DNA of 64,000 nt from Heterotrichella gracilis. Taxonomy: Eukaryota; Sar; Xanthophyceae; Tribonematales; Xanthonemataceae. The notes beneath the pieces are model-generated. The model was not told the origin of the DNA. It made no database searches and saw only the letters and a list, made by a program, of their open reading frames with translations. Shown here piece after piece: positions 23,516 to 34,710 of this stretch; positions within the stretch are counted from its first letter, which is position 1; every line of letters starts with the position of its first letter. The stretch covers positions 1-64,000 of the forward strand of contig JAULBX010025054.1 of the NCBI GenBank assembly GCA_032358255.1, in the 5' to 3' direction. Made by a program: the position numbers and the translations under genes.

Positions 23516-26219
23516 CTAGTGCCCCAGGCGCTTGGCGATGACGCCCAGCGCAACACTGGCCAAGCCGTCCGCCATTGCCATGGTCGTGGGCAGGGGCCTC
23601 CTCCTGACTGCAGCATCGGCATCGGCACCGGCACTGGCATCGACATCGGTATCGGCATTGGCATCCGCAGTGACTGGGTCCTCCGGGGTTGAGTTGAGGG
23701 CGCTAGAGATGAAGGTGGACAGGACCTGCAGGGAGGGAGGGGGGCATATTTATGAGGGTATTAGGGTTCCAGTTTTATTAAAGGAGTGGGGCTTGCTTAG
23801 TTAAGGGTGTTAAGGTACAGGGTTCTGATGTAACTGGATTGAGGGCGGCGCAGCCTGCCATGATGGAATCTGCAGCGGAGTGCGCATTGCCAACAGTGTT
23901 GTATATCACAACATGTAACGTGAGGTACAGGGTTCAGAGCCTTGAGTTTGGGATGACCAATCTAGGCACCAACGTTTGCAGGGTCATGTGCCGGAGGTAG
24001 AGGGATGATACTTTCACAGACTGTTGAAGTCCTGGTAAACCTGGAGTAGGTTCTTCAGGGCACAATTGACGTGAGTTGCATGGAGGAAGGAATACGAGGA
24101 AACTGGTGGTCAGGGGACTTCACTACACTCCAGTGGGTGAAAAGCTAGTGCATTGTGGCCAAAAGGGGGGAAACATCCTAGAGTGCACACCTAGGAAGCT
24201 TCATTTGCAGGGCCTGCAAATACGCCACCCCAACCCAATGATAGGCAGCAACAAATGAAGGGGTCAGGGTCTACTCTGCACCCAAACCCTTACCCTCGAG
24301 GGAGGGACCTAGGGATGCAATAGCCTAGAATTGCTGGAGAGACAGAACGCATGTCTGCATGCCGAGTTGCGTTCACTGGCAATTGCATGGAGGATCACAC
24401 ACAAAAACAATCAAAGAAACTTGGACATTTAACCACAGATTAGCCTGCCATGATGATGATACGCTCCTCGTTTTAGCATTAAGTTTAAACAACTAAGTAA
24501 CAATTTGCAAGTACCCACTCATGTAGATAACAACATACCAGAATTTTAAATGGCAGAATGGTGAGCACTTGCACATATGGTGAATACTGGCGATATGGTG
24601 CAAGCACTTGATCTGCGTGCACCGCCCTCCCCTCTCTCCCCGAAGAGCAGTCCCCTCCTACGTAGGGGTATACCCTCCACCCCCCCACACACACTTCATG
24701 CGGTAATATGGCGCACTATAGGCAATATGGGTGCCTTGCACACACATTTACCCGTGAGCAGAGGTGATGTTTCAAAGGTTTTGTGATGTAGTGATATTGT
24801 AGAGGCTACACACGCTTTATTACTACCTGCCCTGTTGCTGATAAAACTCCTGTGTAACGTATCTCAAGGTACCAATTATTCTCTTATATCTTGTTCACCC
24901 TGGATTGGGAAGGCGTACCTGGTCCTTCAATGCCCGATGTAATGCGCCCCTAAGGCGTGCCTTTCCAGAAGAAGACCACTGTTTTGGCGTGATGGAGGTC
25001 AGCTTGCGAGCCCAAGCAATGAGCCGTGCTGAGGCTGGCCAGCATGGCGTCTTGCGCAGGCAGGACTTATCCAGGTTGAGCAGTGCCATCCTCTTTTCTC
25101 TGAGGTACTTAGTTTTCAGCTTGACAAAGTTGGCTTTCTCCTGGCCAGAAAGCGTTCCCACCAACTTGCGCTTCTCCTGTGGGCACATGTCACATGGGAG
25201 TAGTCCGACTTAGCTAAGTGGTCATCCGCTATAGCAAGTGGTCACCCGTCCGGGGGCCCCAGGGCGGGGTGCAGGTAAAGACAGTACATTCCAAAACCCG
25301 AACGTTGTACAAGGTTTTTGAAAATTCCAGTGGAGGTAGTAATGATATGCATAGAGTTCTCTATCATGGTCAAACGTACGCACGATTCATGCACCGACTC
25401 AATTAACTCCACTGGCTCACCACTTAGTGGATTTGGAAAAATGCACATGCAAGGGGTGACACTGACATGTTGTTAGCTAACAACATGTTAGTACATCAGG
25501 GTAATCCATCAACAGAGACAGGTTACTTTTGTGTAAGGGGAAAGGGTGACATTACTGCAATAATATCTTTTTTTTGGCCATTAGTCACCCTAAACCCTGA
25601 CCCTTATAGAAACCCTAAGGCATGCCAACCGATATCGACGGTCGACATCGGATATTGGATCGGCATGCCGGCATCGCGAAAATGGGTTGGCATGCCATAT
25701 GAGCGATGCGAGCACTTCATCCTCTTGTACCACTGTAGTAGGTTTGCAATGCATATGCATCACATACGAAACTAGCGACGGGTATGCACGCACGCGCGCA
25801 TCTGCGCAGTAACTCTGCTTTAGGAGTCCATTGTTTGTTAGTGGCGACGGAGCGAACGCTGTACACAATGCGAGTGAGCTTGGGAGGGATACAAACACAA
25901 CGAGCCTATATAGCATACAGTTGCCCACAATATTGCATTAATGGCACCAACTTTTACACGCAATCTAGTTGCATCAACGGTACCGTACGTATACGTTGCG
26001 CAGCTGGCTCAGCCCTGACATATGACAAACCGCTTACAAGTAGTTTTCAGTGCTCACCTGCGCACGAGCCCTCTTAGGCAAGGAGGGCTTGTCGGAAACG
26101 GTCTCACTGCTCACACCTGGGCTTGCTCTATAGCTACTTGGGCTTGCTACACTTGGGCTTGCTCTACTTCCCCAGCTGGCCAGGTTCATGTGATGCACTT
26201 TGTCTGGGTGGCCGTCCAC
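23516..26219 (-). CDS. Unrecognised basic protein with Ala-Asp repeat
   Basis: Three minus-strand exons, 26058-26219, 24919-25176 and 23516-23725, all join in phase 0 with good GT/AG sites. They give 209 aa. I do not recognise the family. The N-terminal part is Ser-rich and ends in a KRARAQ-EKRKL cluster that could be a nuclear signal. The middle part is strongly basic and probably helical (KLKTKYLREKRMALLNLDK). The C-terminal exon carries ADANADTDVDASAGADADAA, encoded by a GCATCG-type hexanucleotide repeat, followed by a short hydrophobic tail (DGLASVALGVIAKRLGH). Introns are 0.9 and 1.2 kb. Exons further upstream cannot be excluded. Confidence 0.55.
25619..25696. repeat. Inverted repeat with palindromic core
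   Basis: GGCATGCCAACC (about 25619-25630) and GGTTGGCATGCC (about 25685-25696) are exact inverse copies around a core rich in short palindromes (ATCGACGGTCGACATCG, GGCATGCCGGCATCG). It lies in an intron of the unknown 209-aa gene. It could be a small foldback element. Confidence 0.65.
26110..26168. repeat. Short tandem repeat ACTTGGGCTTGCT
   Basis: Three copies of a CTTGGGCTTGCT-type unit lie in tandem within the first coding exon of the unknown minus-strand gene, where they contribute to its Ser/Pro-rich N-terminus. Confidence 0.75.
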
Positions 26220-27814
26220 TTAATTTGTACTGCTTTGCCACGGCCACGAGTTATCGCTTAAATTATCTTGGCGTTGAGACGGAACGAGTCAAAGGCGTTC
26301 CCTTGTAGGAACTTGAGCACCGAAAGAAAGCTTCGGTTGCCGTACGGGTGACACTTTCGTCACGGACAATGCCACCCCTTTCAAAACCTTCATTAGGCAC
26401 CCTCAACAGGCAATAGATGGTACACCCAATTTTGCTTGACTGGTGCTTCAGGCTTCTCACCGGTGTCGTGTATGAAAGTTCGCATCAGAGGAACAAGATC
26501 TAGATGGGGCTAGCCTCCACAGTAGTCCTATTCTAGTCCCCCTTGGGTTTCCTTTTCTTTCGTTTTTCTTCTATCCCCCTGGGGCTCAAATCATGGGGGG
26601 ATGCCTCCATGCACATATGTTATTTGGGTAAGCCCAATAGGCTGCCACGGCCTGGCCATGAGGAGCAATGCCCCTCAAAAAGTTTTTTGGCAACTACCGT
26701 ACTAGTGAATACGACATTAAAATCCCGTCGCAGCTGCACAAACTTTGAGATACTGTGGCAGTGGAGAAATGACCAGCCTTCACTCCATTGAGATGCCTAG
26801 ACTAGAAAGAAAGGAAAGAAAGGGAAAGAAGCCCCCACACTGTGGCATGGCAAGACGGAACGCCACAAGCCACTTGCAAAGCCTCATTGAATGTTGATAA
26901 CACAGTCTGCTGCAGCAACCGGTCACTTCCGGGAAAATGGCGATAGAACAAGGGTATAGGGCCTAAGCATAACATCGATTTGTGTCTGCTAAACCGGGTA
27001 GGAATGACTGAGCCTAGCCTACGTAGCAACTTGAGGGGAAAACCAATAATACGCAATGCGACCTAGCTATGGGCTGCCTTGCAAAACCGAGATGTGGTGA
27101 TGGATGATCAGCCGGGCACTGGGAGAAGGCACATTCATGCACTTGTAGCACAGGCACACTCCTACCCATTCATAAATTTGTGCGCCCTTCATGAAAAACA
27201 GCAACACCTTGAAAATGCACAAAGTGGCAATGCCAAGAGTTGCACTAGGCCCTAAGTTGAAGTTCAGAACAACGCAAAATGCACAGGGATGGGCAAACCC
27301 TGCCAACACACACATGCAACGTTACGAAACTTTACGAGAAATGGCTGCGAGAAAGCTTCCAAAAACGCCAGAGAAACAATTAAATGCCACAAAATGCACG
27401 CTGTCCAAATTAGCTATTGCTCTAGTACCTGCGGCAGGTACTAGGTTACCACAAAGGGTTGGCACCTGCAGTGCCATTGCTGAAGGAGGTGGTGCCAATG
27501 CATACCCTAGTAGGGTTCACGTACGGTTCATACCTATCACAGTTTTGGGTCAACGGAAAGGAATTATAAGGAACCGAACCTGGTGGAAACCTCACGCACA
27601 CTACCTAAGCATGTATGGGTGCATACAACTGCTGCGGCTGCACACAACCCAGTGCACGACCCAACTACCTCAATACCCCCTACACACACCACAAGAGTGT
27701 TTACTGCAACTGTCATGCGGAAGATGCATCGTCCATATGGTTAACAGCCCCGCCATCTTTCCACCACAAACACGTTTCTGCTGAACAGATCGTTGCTGAG
27801 GGTTCCGCATTGCC
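26220..27814. other. Gene-poor stretch
   Basis: About 1.6 kb with moderate GC and scattered short frames on both strands. A 197-codon plus frame (27191-27784) has no recognisable domain or exon context. An AG-rich run (GAAAGAAAGGAAAGAAAGGG) lies near 26800. No gene supported. Confidence 0.4.
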
Positions 27815-27960
27815 CTAGAGGCAGAACAAGGTGTGAAGTTCCTGATTTTGCCTGACGCCCCTCACAAACAGGTGCGGCAACTGCGCCTGAAGCACCTGGA
27901 CAGTTTTTATCGCAAAAACCGCCCCCCGTTTGGGATTGACACAGGTAAACCTTGATCCCA
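27815..27960 (-). repeat. Tandem echo of terminal exon with stop
   Basis: This stretch aligns with 27999-28175, the end of the unknown gene's last exon. Shared blocks include CAGGTG-GG-A-CTGCGCCTG followed by AGCACCTG and, further on, CCTTGATCCC and GCGCACC. A stop codon sits at the equivalent place. Identity looks about 60-65 percent by eye, so it is an old copy. Confidence 0.75.
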
Positions 27961-27998
27961 CCCACATGCGCACCAGCCAGGATCTGCCTCTCCTGCGG

Positions 27999-30900
27999 CT
28001 ATAGGCAGACCATGGTGTGGGAGTCGGTCTTGCGCCTGCCATCCCTCACCATCAGGTGTGGAAGCTGCGCCTGGAGCACCTGAACTGTCTGGGTCACAAA
28101 ATCGTCCCCCTCGGGACCCTCCAAAACCACCCGGATCCCCTCGGGACCGCTGCTGGGGACCTTGATCCCGCCGAATTCGCGCACCGGCTCCGGGATGACC
28201 TCCAGGTTGCTCAGGGTTTTGTAGGCGATGCGGCCAAACCCTAGGGCCTCCACGCGGTAGCTTCCCGATAGGCCCATGGTGCGGCAGGCCTCAGCGGATT
28301 CGCGTAGCTCGTGGCGCGCGGCGTAGAGCAGGTTTTTCAGGAGGTCCTTGTTGGCGCGCGTGGAGGTGGACTGCACATGAATGAGTTGTTTGTAAAGGAT
28401 CGGCATGCAAAAACAAATGTGTTGAGGATTGGCATGCAGAACAAAATAGCTTTTCATTCCTTGAGAAGTCATGATGCACATATAGGTGGGAAAATCGTTT
28501 ATTTGGTTTTAGATGCATTGTTTGTAATGTTTTCATACAACAGCCAGTGACGCGGCGCAGCAGGACATTTGATCAAGGAGGTTATTCTTGGTATGGCGCG
28601 CAGCAGGGTAGACTGCAATTGACATTTGTTTTGCAAGTAACATCAAGGTAAGGCGAACCAACAGAAGATGCCACCCATGCCCAGAAAACCCCTACATCCT
28701 ACCAAACACCCTGCACCCCGCAACCCCAGGCGCGGCCAGGTAAACCCTCCAAAAGCCCATTTCTTACCTGCACCGTCCGCACAATGAGCGCGGTCTGGCC
28801 GGTGTGTGGGTGCGTGAGCCTCAGCAGCACAAAGTGGAACAGGCGCTGCACCTTGCCTAGCGCCCTCACGTCGTGCACACGCAGCCTGCCGGCAAACCAC
28901 TCCTTGCGCGCCAGAAGCCTGCAGGGGGGCAACAAGAGACACGTTACTGGGCTGGATAATTGGATTTGATATTGTAATTATTATTCTATTTTTTTTTTCA
29001 ACATGTATTTTTTAACTTTTTAAGTTCCAAGAATTATAGATATTTTGTTGCTTACCTTGCCGGGCGCAGAAGTCCCTCAACTTTGAATTGAATTGCGATA
29101 ATATATGGTGCGTATGCCTGTTGAGCCCAGAAGCTTAAGCCTTGAAACTTAAGGGTGTGGCGTACCTGGGTGCGCTGGCCTCGCTGGGCATCCCCCTGGG
29201 GCTCGGTAACCGGTTCACATCCAGCGATTGAGACAGCAAGCTGAGCTGGCGCCTCATGTCGAGTGGGGGGTCGGGGGCACCGGCTGCGCCAGTGGAGGGT
29301 GGTGGGGGGTCGCAGGTGGGGGGCGCATGCTCCAGCTCAGCAAAACCCCCCACTGTAAACGCAGGGGAATTGGTGTTGGAGCCTGCAGGGGAAGGAAAGG
29401 AGGTTACGAAATTAGCCTCAAGAGGGATTAATGCGGGGATTTGGGGTGTAGCCTAGAGGCGAGGGAGGGGATAGGCACAAGATGGGAGGGAAGGCATGCA
29501 TGTGTAGGGGCGGGGATGGCATCGGACAGATGGCATTCAATGGGAGGTGCAGCATGGGACACCGAAAACCAACCCTATCTGTCAGATGAGGCAGCTACTG
29601 CATCATGGGCATGTGAGGCACGGCATCATGCCGTCGGCATGACCACCGTGCAAGTGCCGCTTCGGATTGTTGCCAGGGTTTATAACACTCAGCATCAGAG
29701 CTTTGTAAGCTCTGCCGGATATGCGCCCATCCACAGCGCCAGGCTGTGATGGCAAGGGACTTTCAGGGGTCATACTCATGATTGAGGATATACTGTGGCA
29801 CTGAGCCCACAAGAGCTGCGCCAGCTACTAAAAAGGGCAGAATGTCGTCCTACAGGGTTACATCTAGGGTTTTGGTCTAGGAGTTCGGGTGTCAATATGC
29901 GCACCAGAGCTTTGCGAGCTGCCGGAGGTGCGCCCCGCCCGCAGCGCCAGGCTGTGGTGGGCCGGGTGCTGCGGCGGCTGTGGTGGTGGGGGGCGGTGGG
30001 GCCGCTGGTGGGGGCTGGCGGGGGGCGTGGCTGATGAGGTGGTGGTGGGGCTGATCCCCCCCGGGCTGCTGCCGCTCCTCCCCTGCCTGCGCAGCTCCAT
30101 GTATTCCTCCAAGGTGGGGAAGGCCTGCGGAGGGTTGGGCATGGTTTAGGGATTTGGGGTGGTAAACGATGGGCTTTGCCCCTAAAGTAGGGACCCCTCA
30201 CTCTGCTTAGGTCGGGTTGATTCTTTCCTACAGCCGCAGATTACCACACCTCATCTTCTACCCTGCCTCCTTGTCAAGGGCCTCCTCAGCGATTGCCTCC
30301 CATTCCCATCCAGCTAGCCAGACACCCTGTGCCCCATTCAACTCACACCCTTAAAAACCTCACGTGAAGGTTCACCCCTTTACCCTACCTCTTCCGGTTT
30401 GTGTGCGCTGGCCTCCCACTCCCTTGCCTCCAGCCCAGACACCTTGTGGCGCATCCAGCTGGCGCCCAGGTTGACAGGGGAGGGGGCGGTGGGGCGAAGC
30501 TGCGCGTGGTGGGGCAGCGGGTAGGTGGGCGCGGCTGGTGGGGGCGGGGCCTGGGCGGCGGCGGAGGTGGTGGCGCCAGCGTCTGTGCCTGTGGGGAGGG
30601 TGGTGGGAGGAATGGTGGTGAGGAAGTGCATGCGATTGAAATCTCGACAAAATTGGTTCATGTGATCAGCCCAGGACGGCACATTGTCATGGGCTGATTG
30701 CATGGGTGGCGCATGTGATTGACCAAGCATTAGTATGGTCCATGTGATCCGCCATGCGTCAGCTTGGTGCATGTCATCGGTTTTGCATTGGGATGGCTCA
30801 TGTAATCGGCAAATCGCCAGGATGGCGCGCGCGATACGCAGCGATTGCCAGAATGGTGCCCAACCGCTCGGCAAAATGATGCATTTGTTCTGCCATCCAT

Positions 30901-32104
30901 GACCATCCCAACCATCAGCATAGCCATGGGACCAATCCCCGCAACATGTCAACCAAGCGCACCCTCCCGCCCCTTGTTTGACCGTGAACCCCCTCCCCAC
31001 ACCCCCACCACCACCGCCAACCCCCTCCCCCACACCCCGCACCTCTCAGCTCCGGCCCCCGCAATTGTCCACTGTACTGCTGCTGCAGCGGCTGTGGGTA
31101 TGGCTGTGGGTGCGGATGCGGCAGCGCGTGCCGGTCCACCATCCGCCGGTGGCCCCCACCCTGCCGAGGCCCCGCGTGGGGTGGGTAGTGGTGGCCCCCG
31201 TGTGGCTTCTCCTCAGAGTCGGGGGTGACTGGCTCCAGCGGGTGGTGCAGGGGGGGGTGCGGGCATTTGGAGGAGGTCGTGGGGTCGTTTTCGTTGAGGT
31301 TGCTGGGGTTGCAGCGCGCCGCGATAAACCCTTGGGACCTGGCAGGAGGGAAGGTGGGGTGAGGAATATGCAGATGACCTTAACCGTAAACCCTAGACAG
31401 CGCGCCGCGATGCATCCTTGAGACCTGGCTGAGCTGGTTACCGGCGTGGTTCAGGAAACGAATGCTGCCCTATACATATGAGGCATTGTGGCTGAAAAAA
31501 CAGAAAATCTGTCCGGTATGGTCAGGGTTGTGCGCTGGTGTTACGCAATGCTGGCGCACGGGTCATGTTCCAGGGTTGAGGCCAGGTCCTAGGGTTTTCA
31601 GGGTTTTCCCTGCGCACGCACCACGACTGCTCCATGAAGGAATCCAGCTTGTACACGGTGCCGCCCTGGGAGTCGGTCCACGCCTCGCTCGCAGAGCTCT
31701 GCATGGGGTTTGGACATTTTGGGGATAGGCTTTGATAATTCCGTGGGGGGCACAGGTTGCACACCAGGTTGCACACTGCCACAGCATATGATTTGGGGTT
31801 GGGCACACGGTTTAGGGTTTTTGCACAGGGTGGTGATGCATACGTGATGTGCCACACCAGAGCCCAGCAGGGTGCATGTGCTGGCGCCTCCCGCTTTCCA
31901 GTGGGTTGTGCAAAAAGTGAGTCCTGATGCTTGTGGTCTGTGTAGAAGATGTGGGCTGGTGGCAGCCACACAGGGCAAGCTGACTGACCAGACAGTAGTA
32001 GGGTTGTGCCCTAGGGTGCTGTGACTCACCATGGAGCGCAGCAAGCGCCGTTTGGCCCCCAGGAACGAGGTCAGCTCCCTGTAGCTGGAGGCCACCCACT
32101 CCAT
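27999..32104 (-). CDS. Unrecognised eight-exon protein (about 535 aa)
   Basis: Minus-strand exons 32030-32104 (exon may reach 32119), 31622-31698, 31043-31338, 30389-30588, 29905-30124, 29166-29382, 28768-28918 and 27999-28370 join in phase throughout. I do not recognise the family. The N-terminus reads MEWVASSYRELTSFLGAKRR and is followed by VYKLDSFMEQSWSQGFIAAR. A long His/Pro/Gln/Gly-rich disordered middle carries PTLEEYMELRRQG. The C-terminal 170 residues look folded: KEWFAGRLRVHDVRALGKVQ, then RLTHPHTGQTALIVRTVQ, a Leu/Ala helix (DLLKNLLYAARHELRESAEA) and RIAYKTLSNLEVIPEPVREF. The first Met is chosen at 32104, but an upstream exon is possible. At least five exon edges have echoes in this gene, the highest density in the window. 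Confidence 0.7.
28545..28622 (-). repeat. Echo of last-exon acceptor edge
   Basis: GACGCGGCGCAGCAGGACAT and GGCGCGCAGCAGGGTAGACTGCAATTG mimic 28308-28378 (GGCGCGCGGCGTAGAGCAGG ... GGCGCGCGTGGAGGTGGACTGCACATG), keeping the acceptor (CTGCA on plus). The copy is decayed. Confidence 0.65.
29685..29760 (-). repeat. Echo of exon 29905-30124 donor edge
   Basis: CAGAGCTTTGTAAGCTCTGC followed by CGGATATGCGCCCATCCACA and GCGCCAGGCTGTG copies the real exon edge at 29905-29958 (CAGAGCTTTGCGAGCTGCCG ... GCGCCAGGCTGTG). It lies about 210 bp downstream on the coding strand. Confidence 0.85.
30255..30345 (-). repeat. Echo of exon 30389-30588 donor edge
   Basis: CTACCCTGCCTCCTTGTCAA ... GCCTCCCATTCCCATCCAGC ... 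AGACACCCTGTGCCCCATTC resembles the true donor edge at 30384-30470 (CTACCCTACCTCTTCCGGTT ... GCCTCCCACTCCCTTGCCTC ... AGACACCTTGTGGCGCATCC). Confidence 0.75.
31395..31437 (-). repeat. Echo of exon 31043-31338 acceptor edge
   Basis: CAGCGCGCCGCGATGCATCC followed by TTGAGACCTGGC copies 31312-31343 (CAGCGCGCCGCGATAAACCC, TTGGGACCTGGC), including the acceptor, 86 bp away. Confidence 0.88.
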
Positions 32105-32119
32105 AGGCCCACCTCCTGC

Positions 32120-33376
32120 CTGCACAAGGGGAGCACAGGTGGGTGAACACCCTGGTGAGGGTTGGGTGCAGGGGCATCGAACCCCTGACCTCCAAAAGGC
32201 TCCGGCCCCGTGGGTAAGTCGATGTGCGAGGGATGGGTGTACAGGGTGGGAGGGTGGGTTGGGTTGGGTTGGAGTTGTGGAGGGGTGGGGTGGCGGCGGT
32301 GGTGGTGGCGGTGGGTGCCAAGGGGAGCAGCACGGTTGTAAAACACGTGCCCGCGTCAGCAGCATATCTCACGGAACCGGAAATGGGGCCAGGGTGGTGG
32401 TGTCTGTTCAACAACGGCTGGTGCGTGGTGGGTGTGGGTGGGTGTGCGTGTGTGGGTTGTGGGCTTGTGCACATGGCTGCCGTTGACGGGCCTGGAGGTA
32501 GGGCTAGGCGAACCCCGGTTTGGAGGCATGCATGTGGCACGTGCGGCAACCTGGTCTGATGTCATATGCCAAGCAATGGGTCCACGCATTAACGAGACGA
32601 GAAGTTTACAGTAAGCATTGACACTTTGTGTACAGTGCTGCTGCGACGTGTGGCGTCGCAAATGCGCCTCCACTTGATGTCGCCACCCATTGGGACGAAT
32701 GGTCCGCAAGGATGTCGAGATGCTTCTATAATACTACCGGCGACGCCGCAAGTGTATGCGAATGTTTTCTTACCCTGGAGCTTCTACCGCCCTCAGGCTC
32801 CCTATGTAGGCTGCTCAGCCGTGTGTGGCTGGGTATCATAGCGGTCGATGGCTGCTAGGCGAGATCGGCCCCAAACCGTGCTTTGGGGTCAGCTCATGAT
32901 GGGCAAGCACCTAGCTCGCGTGCCACCACATGCAAGCGTTCACGTGAAAGGGTCGAAGCATTTGGCTGGGCTGTCTACGGCTGCGTGACTCGTGACAAAG
33001 CAGGCCAAGTGTTTTTTCAGGGAACCAAGTCAAAAACGCCCAGTACTTGGTTGCGACAGTTCTATAGCTGCCCGAAGTGAGGGCAGACTCACTAGGAACT
33101 CCTGAAAGTGCGGCTGGTTGGGAGCTCTTGGAACGTAAGACGCCGGTTTTGCAAGCATTGCTGCTACAACCGCTGTCGGAATATCAAATAGCAAGCGACT
33201 TTTTGTGCGGCGCTGTCACAAGGGCACGTGCTGGATGGGGCGCAAGATTCGATTGTGTGCGGGGAGGGAAGGTGGCGCCTTTACGTTTGAGCGTTTTCTG
33301 GGGGGCATACTTTACAGCGTTGCCTTCCGAACATCGCCCTCTTTCAGTCTTCCGCTGGTTGTGGGGCGCCGTCAAG
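32120..33376. other. Divergent intergenic region before eL43
   Basis: About 1.25 kb between the unknown minus gene and eL43 (+). It may contain an upstream exon of the minus gene. A B-box-like GGTTCGATGCC (minus strand, about 32171-32181) is present without a convincing tRNA fold. Confidence 0.4.
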
Positions 33377-34597
33377 ATGGTGCGTGCCATGCCTGCCGGG
33401 CTGCGATGCAGTCGTGCAGCTTTGGAGGGCCATGCGAGGCCCCATTTGCACGCATACCACCGTGGTCGCCGCCGCCTGCTCCTCCATGCATTAGCACTCT
33501 TATGAGACATGGTTCTGACAGTCCCATACCCATCCTGTGCTGCTTGTTCTTATCCTCGTTGTAGGGCTGTTGGCTTCATCGTAGGACACCGTGCTGTTGT
33601 TGTGGGGGCGCCTGTGACAGTGTATTGTGCACCTGCAGTCGAAGCGCACCAAGAAGGTTGGTATTGTTGGCAAGTACGGGACTCGCTATGGTGCGAGTCT
33701 CCGTAAGCAGATCAAGAAGATCGAGGTCAGCCAACACTCGAAGTACTTCTGCAGCTTCTGCGGCAAGGTGGGCATGCAATCCTTGGGCTAAAGCAGATGC
33801 AGATGAAATGCACAGCAGCCAGCTGGGTCTTTCAGTCTGTTGCAGTAGCGCTGTCTGGCAGCAGAGCAGCGTCGGAAATTCAGCGTGGGAATGGGGTGGT
33901 TGGGTTTTGGGCACTTTGCAGAGGGGATGCACAGCATCACATATGCAAATTGGGTTGGGGTTCTTGCTTTGTGCGTCACCACTTGCTAATGAGGGTTTCT
34001 GGGCAAATACAGCTAATGCTACAGCCCAAACATAGATTTTGCAACTTTGCTCACAACCATAGCAGGTATCCATGGGGTGCACAAACGCATCAAGCTCATA
34101 TACGTGCACCACTACTTGATGGAGCCATCTGATAGGCCACCCTGGGATTTGGCGTCTCAACTACTCCCCCTTTGCTTTGCAGTTTGCCGTGAAGCGGACA
34201 GCAGTGGGCATCTGGAACTGCAAGTCCTGCAAGAAGACACAGGCTGGCGGTGCATACCTGCTCCAGTAAGTGAACCTCACAAGCGCCTATACTAGTGTTG
34301 CCAACGTTACGTTTGGGGCTCTTCACCACAATGACGTGGCATGAGTTGGTATGGGGTCCATTACCCTTCCTGTGCATGGTGTGAGTGACAAGCCACTAGT
34401 TTATTGGTGTTTGTATGTGGCTACACCCACGTCCATCGGGGGCTCGCATAGTCCTTGCACTGGTCCGCTTTTACTGTGCCCTTAGGTACTTGGCTGGCAT
34501 AAGCTGACCTGCTCGTGGTGTGTTTCTGTGCAGCACCGGCTCCTCCGTGACTGTCAGGAGTACCATCAGGCGCCTGCGCGAGCAGACCGAGAAGTAG
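33377..34597 (+). CDS. RPL37A: 60S ribosomal protein eL43 (L37a)
   Basis: A zinc-ribbon protein of the large cytosolic ribosomal subunit. Four exons: 33377-33379 (only the ATG), 33639-33767, 34183-34265 and 34534-34597, giving 92 aa, exactly the family length. Visible: [20 protein letters not shown], the zinc ligands CSFC and CKSC (Cys-x2-Cys twice), [10 protein letters not shown], and the end [14 protein letters not shown]. The ATG-only first exon (TCAAGATG|GTGCGT) is inferred from phase and from the requirement for a Met directly before SKRTKK. No echoes are seen in this gene, and a TGTAA signal lies about 110 bp past the stop. Confidence 0.96.
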
Positions 34598-34705
34598 ACA
34601 GCTGGCCACCATGCTGCCCTGTTCTTGGCAACGACCCTCCCAGCACTGATGTTGTGCCTTTCCGGTTGTTTGGTCACTTGAAAGTGGCGAAAACCCAACA
34701 ACGCC

Positions 34706-34710
34706 TGTAA
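34706..34710 (+). terminator. TGTAA poly(A)-type signal of eL43
   Basis: TGTAA is the usual green-algal polyadenylation signal. This one lies 109 bp after the eL43 stop codon. Confidence 0.55.

Noticed and set aside
27191-27784. A 197-codon plus-strand frame
   Set aside because: No domain, no exon context, and no composition typical of coding exons here.
32155-32235. tRNA-like or SINE-like GGTTCGATGCCCC on the minus strand
   Set aside because: The B-box and a T-arm-like stem are present, but no A box, acceptor stem or anticodon arm could be placed. Without other copies a SINE cannot be claimed.
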